The notes below the pieces were generated by a model. That model was given only the letters and a program-made list of their open reading frames with translations, made no database searches and had not been told where the DNA came from. A program made the translations under genes and the position numbers. A stretch of 9,428 bases of DNA from Bryobacterales bacterium (GTDB taxonomy: Bacteria > Acidobacteriota > Terriglobia > Bryobacterales > Bryobacteraceae): positions 1 through 9,428 of the forward strand of contig JANXQZ010001102.1 of assembly GCA_025353235.1 (NCBI GenBank). The letters are read 5' to 3'. Each line of letters starts with the position of its first letter. Positions within the stretch are counted from its first letter, which is position 1. Shown piece after piece: positions 6,904-9,428 of the stretch.

Positions 6904-8187
6904 TTAGTGCAAGTTTTCAGCTTTCCAGCGCATGGCGGAGTAGATCCGCGTGCGGCCGCTCGGATGATCGTAGAAGATCCACTCCTCGATCCGTCCCGGA
7001 TCCAGCTTGCGGTACTCGCCCAGCAGCAGCGCACTTTCGGCAAAACCGTCGGGCTGGCGGACAGCATTCAGTCCAAATATATCCGCTTCATACTCCTGCG
7101 TGCGAATGAACGTATTCATGATCGGCGTAATGGCAAACGAGATGATCGCGATGATCAGGACCGCTAAAGGCAAGACAGCAATATCGGTCACGCCCGCGAT
7201 CCTCCATCGGCCGCCCCAACGAACCAGACTCCAATCCAGCACCCGCTTTAGCAGCGCGAACATGGCCGCAATCACGATCATGAGAAACAGAATCATCTTG
7301 TACACGTGATTCATCACGTAATGCCCCATCTCATGACCCATCACCGCCAGGATGGCCGGGGGCGAGCAGCGGTTCAGCAGATTATCATTCAACGTCACGC
7401 GTTCCGTTCCGAGAAATCCGCTCACGTTCGCGCTCACGCGCTTGCTCTGTTTGGAGGCGTTTGACTCGTAGACATTGTTAACCGGAATTCCGTTGGCACG
7501 AGCGAGAGATAAGATCGGGTCCCTGATCTTCGGGTCTTTCAGAATCGTATAAGTGTTGAACAGCGGAAAGATGAAAACGGGAGCGATGAGCGCGAAAATC
7601 GCCACCATGACCACCGACACGATTGCGCCCCAGATCGGCCAGGTCCGAGGAAGCCGGCGCACGATGCCTACCAGGGCTACAATCGCCACTCCGCCCAGCA
7701 GCAGGCCCACTATCAGCGACTTAAACTGATCGAAGATCCAAGAGCCGAAGTCTTGGTTTGCGAGCCCGTATTGATGTTCCCGGAAGAATCCTTCGTAAAC
7801 GGTGAGAGGAAACGACAGCGCGGCCACTATGATCGTGTATTGCACCCAGTAGAGGAAGGTCTGCAGCGGGCGAAATCGCGTCAATTTTTCGGCGATATCC
7901 CGCATGCGAGCGGAAAGACCCGATTGGAGCAGCACGATAGAGATCGCGGCGGCGATGAGAAAGTCCCAAAGGATGAGCCAGTAGCCGCCTTCAAAGTAAG
8001 CATCGGAGCGAGCCTTCTTGTCGGGAGGAACGGTGGCGAGATACGCGTTGGTAGCAGAGACCGCGTCGAAATGAGGACCCGGCTCGGCACCGGGAGGAAT
8101 CACGAGCGCGTGCGGCGCTGGGGTGGTTTGCGCGCCGAGAGCAAACAGGAACAGCAGCGCGGGAACCAGCACTCGCAAAAGATACAT
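6904..8187 (-). CDS. M48-family integral-membrane metalloprotease, Ste24/CAAX-protease type
   Basis: A 427-residue membrane zinc protease. HEMGH (285-289) is the HExxH zinc motif, and E365 in EYEAD is the expected third ligand. The upstream segment VYEGFFREHQYGLANQDFG (130-148) matches the Ste24/M48 N-terminal domain, where eukaryotic Ste24 has a related stretch. NASKQSKRVSANVSGF (243-258) corresponds to the conserved strand before the zinc site. Hydrophobic spans are near 4-18 (signal peptide or anchor), 69-88, 110-130, 157-178, 186-208, 297-313 and 335-358, close to the seven-span Ste24 plan. Bacteria generally lack prenylated CAAX proteins, so the substrate is probably an unfolded or stalled membrane protein, which is inference. 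The open frame extends to 8325, but that part overlaps the upstream gene and looks non-coding. The ATG at 8187 has AGAAGG abutting it; TTG at 8178 is an alternative with better spacing. Confidence 0.92.
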   Translation of the reverse strand: MYLLRVLVPALLFLFALGAQTTPAPHALVIPPGAEPGPHFDAVSATNAYLATVPPDKKARSDAYFEGGYWLILWDFLIAAAISIVLLQSGLSARMRDIAEKLTRFRPLQTFLYWVQYTIIVAALSFPLTVYEGFFREHQYGLANQDFGSWIFDQFKSLIVGLLLGGVAIVALVGIVRRLPRTWPIWGAIVSVVMVAIFALIAPVFIFPLFNTYTILKDPKIRDPILSLARANGIPVNNVYESNASKQSKRVSANVSGFLGTERVTLNDNLLNRCSPPAILAVMGHEMGHYVMNHVYKMILFLMIVIAAMFALLKRVLDWSLVRWGGRWRIAGVTDIAVLPLAVLIIAIISFAITPIMNTFIRTQEYEADIFGLNAVRQPDGFAESALLLGEYRKLDPGRIEEWIFYDHPSGRTRIYSAMRWKAENLH

Positions 8188-8191
8188 CCTT

Positions 8192-8701
8192 CTATTGTGC
8201 TTTAGGCGGTGGGGGGCGGGCGGGTTGGGCGGAATCGAAGGGCGAGTCTTTCGACATGGGAGTAGCCAACACCGCGTTGCGGTAGGAAGCAACGCGCCAT
8301 TGGTTATTCTCTTTCGCCAGAACAAAAGTGCAGGAGCTTGATCGCATCAAGGTGGAGGTAAAGTAGGTGCGCTCGGTATCCACAAGGGCTGCGCCAGGGT
8401 GGAGCATGCGGATCCTCTGAACGTGATAGACCGCAGGGCCGGTCTCGCTCCACGGAAGAAGCGGAACTAGGCTCTTGGAAATCTGGTCGCGAGTCAGGCG
8501 GGTATTCTGAACCACGACGTCTCCATCGGCGGTAAAGAACTGGATCAAACCGCCCCCGTCGCGCTTATTTTCGGCTTTGGCGAAATTGTCGATCAACTTT
8601 CGGATCGCTGCGTCTTCATCTCCTTTAGCCCGGGAGCAGCCGATGGTAGCAGCCAGCGCAACGGCCAGGAAACAAACTTTGGTGTTCAGGAAGAGTGCCA
8701 T
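8192..8701 (-). CDS. Putative lipoprotein with an NTF2/SnoaL-like (DUF4440-type) domain
   Basis: The 169-residue protein begins with a signal-like segment: K8, a hydrophobic stretch to residue 21, then C22 in TIGC. The lipobox is imperfect because position -3 is Thr rather than Leu, so lipidation is likely but not certain. Residues about 30-145 follow the SnoaL/DUF4440 (SgcJ/EcaC) plan: AAIRKLIDNFAKAENKRD helix, FFTADGDVVV strand, then a strand-rich half ending FVLAKENNQWRVASYRNAV. Such cone-shaped domains bind small ligands or act as scaffolds; no ligand can be predicted. The C-terminal tail is proline-rich (PARPPPPKAQ) and its DNA is a G-run motif on the opposite strand. It is the first gene of the minus-strand cluster and ends four bases before the protease ATG. 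The ATG at 8701 has only a weak purine patch upstream. Confidence 0.8.
   Translation of the reverse strand: MALFLNTKVCFLAVALAATIGCSRAKGDEDAAIRKLIDNFAKAENKRDGGGLIQFFTADGDVVVQNTRLTRDQISKSLVPLLPWSETGPAVYHVQRIRMLHPGAALVDTERTYFTSTLMRSSSCTFVLAKENNQWRVASYRNAVLATPMSKDSPFDSAQPARPPPPKAQ
8211..8229 (+). other. G-quadruplex-capable G-run cluster
   Basis: GGGGGG-C-GGG-C-GGG-TT-GGG gives four runs of at least three G with loops of one, one and two bases, meeting the canonical intramolecular quadruplex pattern with very short loops. It lies on the template strand of the minus-strand lipoprotein gene, about 20 bases before the stop codon, and arises from its proline codons. Confidence 0.6.
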
Positions 8702-8797
8702 CGCTTCAAGTATGACGCGAACGGAAAGATCCTTTCAGAAATCGCTCGTATTTGTTTGGCCGCTTCCGATAAGAGCACAAGGGAGCAAGAGAGCCGA
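8702..8797. other. Divergent intergenic region between the lipoprotein gene and the CheY-like gene
   Basis: These 96 bases separate two divergently read genes, so at least one promoter per direction is expected here or just inside the genes. I see only weak -10-like hexamers (GATAAG at 8768-8773 for the plus strand; CATACT on the minus strand near 8714) without good -35 partners, so no promoter is called. A purine-rich AGGGAG-type site (8779-8785) and GAGAG (8789-8793) precede the CheY ATG. Confidence 0.5.
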
Positions 8798-9166
8798 ATG
8801 CTAGACGTGTTGATAGTCGACGATTCCGCCGCCATCCGAAAGATCCTGCAGAGGGTTCTGCGGCAGGCCGATATTCCAATTGGTTCCGTTTTCGAAGCAG
8901 GCGACGGACTGGAGGCGCTGGAGACTCTGAAGAAGCAAAAGATCGGCTTGGTTCTTTCCGACATTAACATGCCGAAGATGGATGGCCTGGAATTGCTGAG
9001 CAGAGTGAAAGCCGAGGAAGCGTGGAAGAGTCTGCCCTTCGTCATGATCAGCACCGAGGGCAGCCAGAACAAAGTCCTGGAAGCGGTTGAACTAGGCGCC
9101 ATCGGCTATGTAAGAAAGCCCTTCACTTCAGAGCAGATCAAGGAGAAGCTGTCCGGCCTGTTCTAG
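8798..9166 (+). CDS. Stand-alone CheY-like response regulator (receiver domain only)
   Basis: The 122-residue protein is a single receiver domain with nothing attached, like CheY (129 residues in E. coli). It is phosphorylated by a histidine kinase and signals by binding a partner. The acidic pocket is D8-D9 in VDDS, the phospho-acceptor is D55 in LSDINMPKMDG, the switch residue is S85 in MISTEG, the aromatic switch is Y104 and the conserved lysine is K107 in RKPFT. All key residues are present, so it should be active. The open frame extends to a TTG at 8756, but those 14 extra residues lie outside the domain; the ATG at 8798 has GAGAG four bases upstream. A CheX-like gene follows after 14 bases. 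Whether it serves chemotaxis, pilus motility or another pathway is not visible, since no kinase is in the window. Confidence 0.92.
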   Translation: MLDVLIVDDSAAIRKILQRVLRQADIPIGSVFEAGDGLEALETLKKQKIGLVLSDINMPKMDGLELLSRVKAEEAWKSLPFVMISTEGSQNKVLEAVELGAIGYVRKPFTSEQIKEKLSGLF

Positions 9167-9180
9167 GCTTGGCAAATAAA

Positions 9181-9428
9181 ATGCCTACTGCATTGATCGA
9201 CGATTTTGTGACGCAAGCGGAGCTGGTCGGGTTCATCTCCACGGCAACGCGGGACGTGTTCTCCACAATGCTGGGAGAGGAGATTGTTCCTGCTGAGGCG
9301 TTCGTCAAACGAAGCGCGACGACGGCGGCGTCCGGAGTGGTTTCGCTGATGGGCTTGGCCGGAAAATGGACCGGCACCGGCAGCCTCTCGTGCAGCGCGG
9401 CGTTTGCCTGCCGCCTGTCCTCGCTGCT
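9181..9428 (+). CDS. CheX-like chemotaxis phosphatase domain protein (partial, runs off the window)
   Basis: From the ATG at 9181 the frame stays open to the window end, giving 82 complete codons. The segment RDVFSTMLGEEI (about 25-36) followed by SGVVSLMGLAGKWTGTGSLSCS (about 51-72), an alternating strand region with GlaGxxxGxxxxs, and the helix AAFACRLSS resemble the CheX/CheC-like domain that dephosphorylates CheY-type receivers. The catalytic E-x2-N helix cannot be verified because the protein is incomplete. It lies 14 bases after a CheY-like gene, which fits a signal-eraser pair in one transcript. The Shine-Dalgarno match is poor (AGG 13 bases upstream), and a TTG at 9169 is an alternative start, so the exact N-terminus is open. 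Confidence 0.72.
   Translation, partial: MPTALIDDFVTQAELVGFISTATRDVFSTMLGEEIVPAEAFVKRSATTAASGVVSLMGLAGKWTGTGSLSCSAAFACRLSSL

Noticed and set aside
8188..8325. 46-residue N-terminal extension of the M48 protease frame
   Set aside because: It overlaps the 3' end of the lipoprotein gene in another frame, has a non-coding-like composition and would bury the clear signal-anchor segment that follows the internal ATG.
8756..8797. TTG-initiated 14-residue extension of the CheY-like protein
   Set aside because: The residues are polar and precede the first beta-strand of the receiver fold; the ATG at 8798 gives the standard receiver length.

Overview
The window looks like chromosomal DNA from a member of the Acidobacteriota, probably in the Solibacter/Bryobacter direction. 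The reasons are the TonB-receptor-type C-terminus at the left edge, high-GC codon use, the style of the individual proteins and frequent TTG/GTG starts. This placement is inference from protein style, not from a marker search. The content is mostly housekeeping, and I see no phage, insertion sequence, CRISPR array, tRNA or rRNA.

Layout: positions 1-90 are the last codons of an outer-membrane beta-barrel protein, followed by two tandem hairpins, the second a textbook intrinsic terminator. After a 263-base intergenic region with a plausible promoter comes gyrA (+, 427-2979), the DNA gyrase A subunit, starting at TTG and carrying a Pro/Gly-rich N-terminal extension. gyrA converges on a tightly packed minus-strand cluster. 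In transcription order this is: a small NTF2-like putative lipoprotein (8701-8192), an integral-membrane Ste24-type M48 metalloprotease (8187-6904), cytidylate kinase (6890-6216), a ThrA-type aspartate kinase without a homoserine dehydrogenase domain (6119-4740), a small DUF2103-like protein (4749-4444) and a group II PLP-dependent amino-acid decarboxylase (4447-3056). Overlaps or short gaps at most junctions suggest co-transcription and translational coupling. The one larger gap, between cmk and the aspartate kinase, holds a repeat hairpin.

Divergent from the lipoprotein gene is a plus-strand pair: a stand-alone CheY-like receiver (8798-9166) and the start of a CheX-like phosphatase (9181 to the window end). 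These are a likely phospho-signal and its eraser.

The most distinctive non-coding signal is a family of imperfect palindromes (REP-like) seen at two loci: the gyrA/decarboxylase convergent junction (2979-3067) and the cmk/lysC gap (6141-6192). Arms at the two loci share an identical 22-base core. At the first locus the repeat supplies the last codons and stop of the decarboxylase gene and begins on the last base of the gyrA stop. I did not find a convincing new multi-gene system. The repeat family, the truncated ThrA-type aspartate kinase with its coupled DUF2103-like partner, and the Ste24-like protease next to cmk are the points worth following up.
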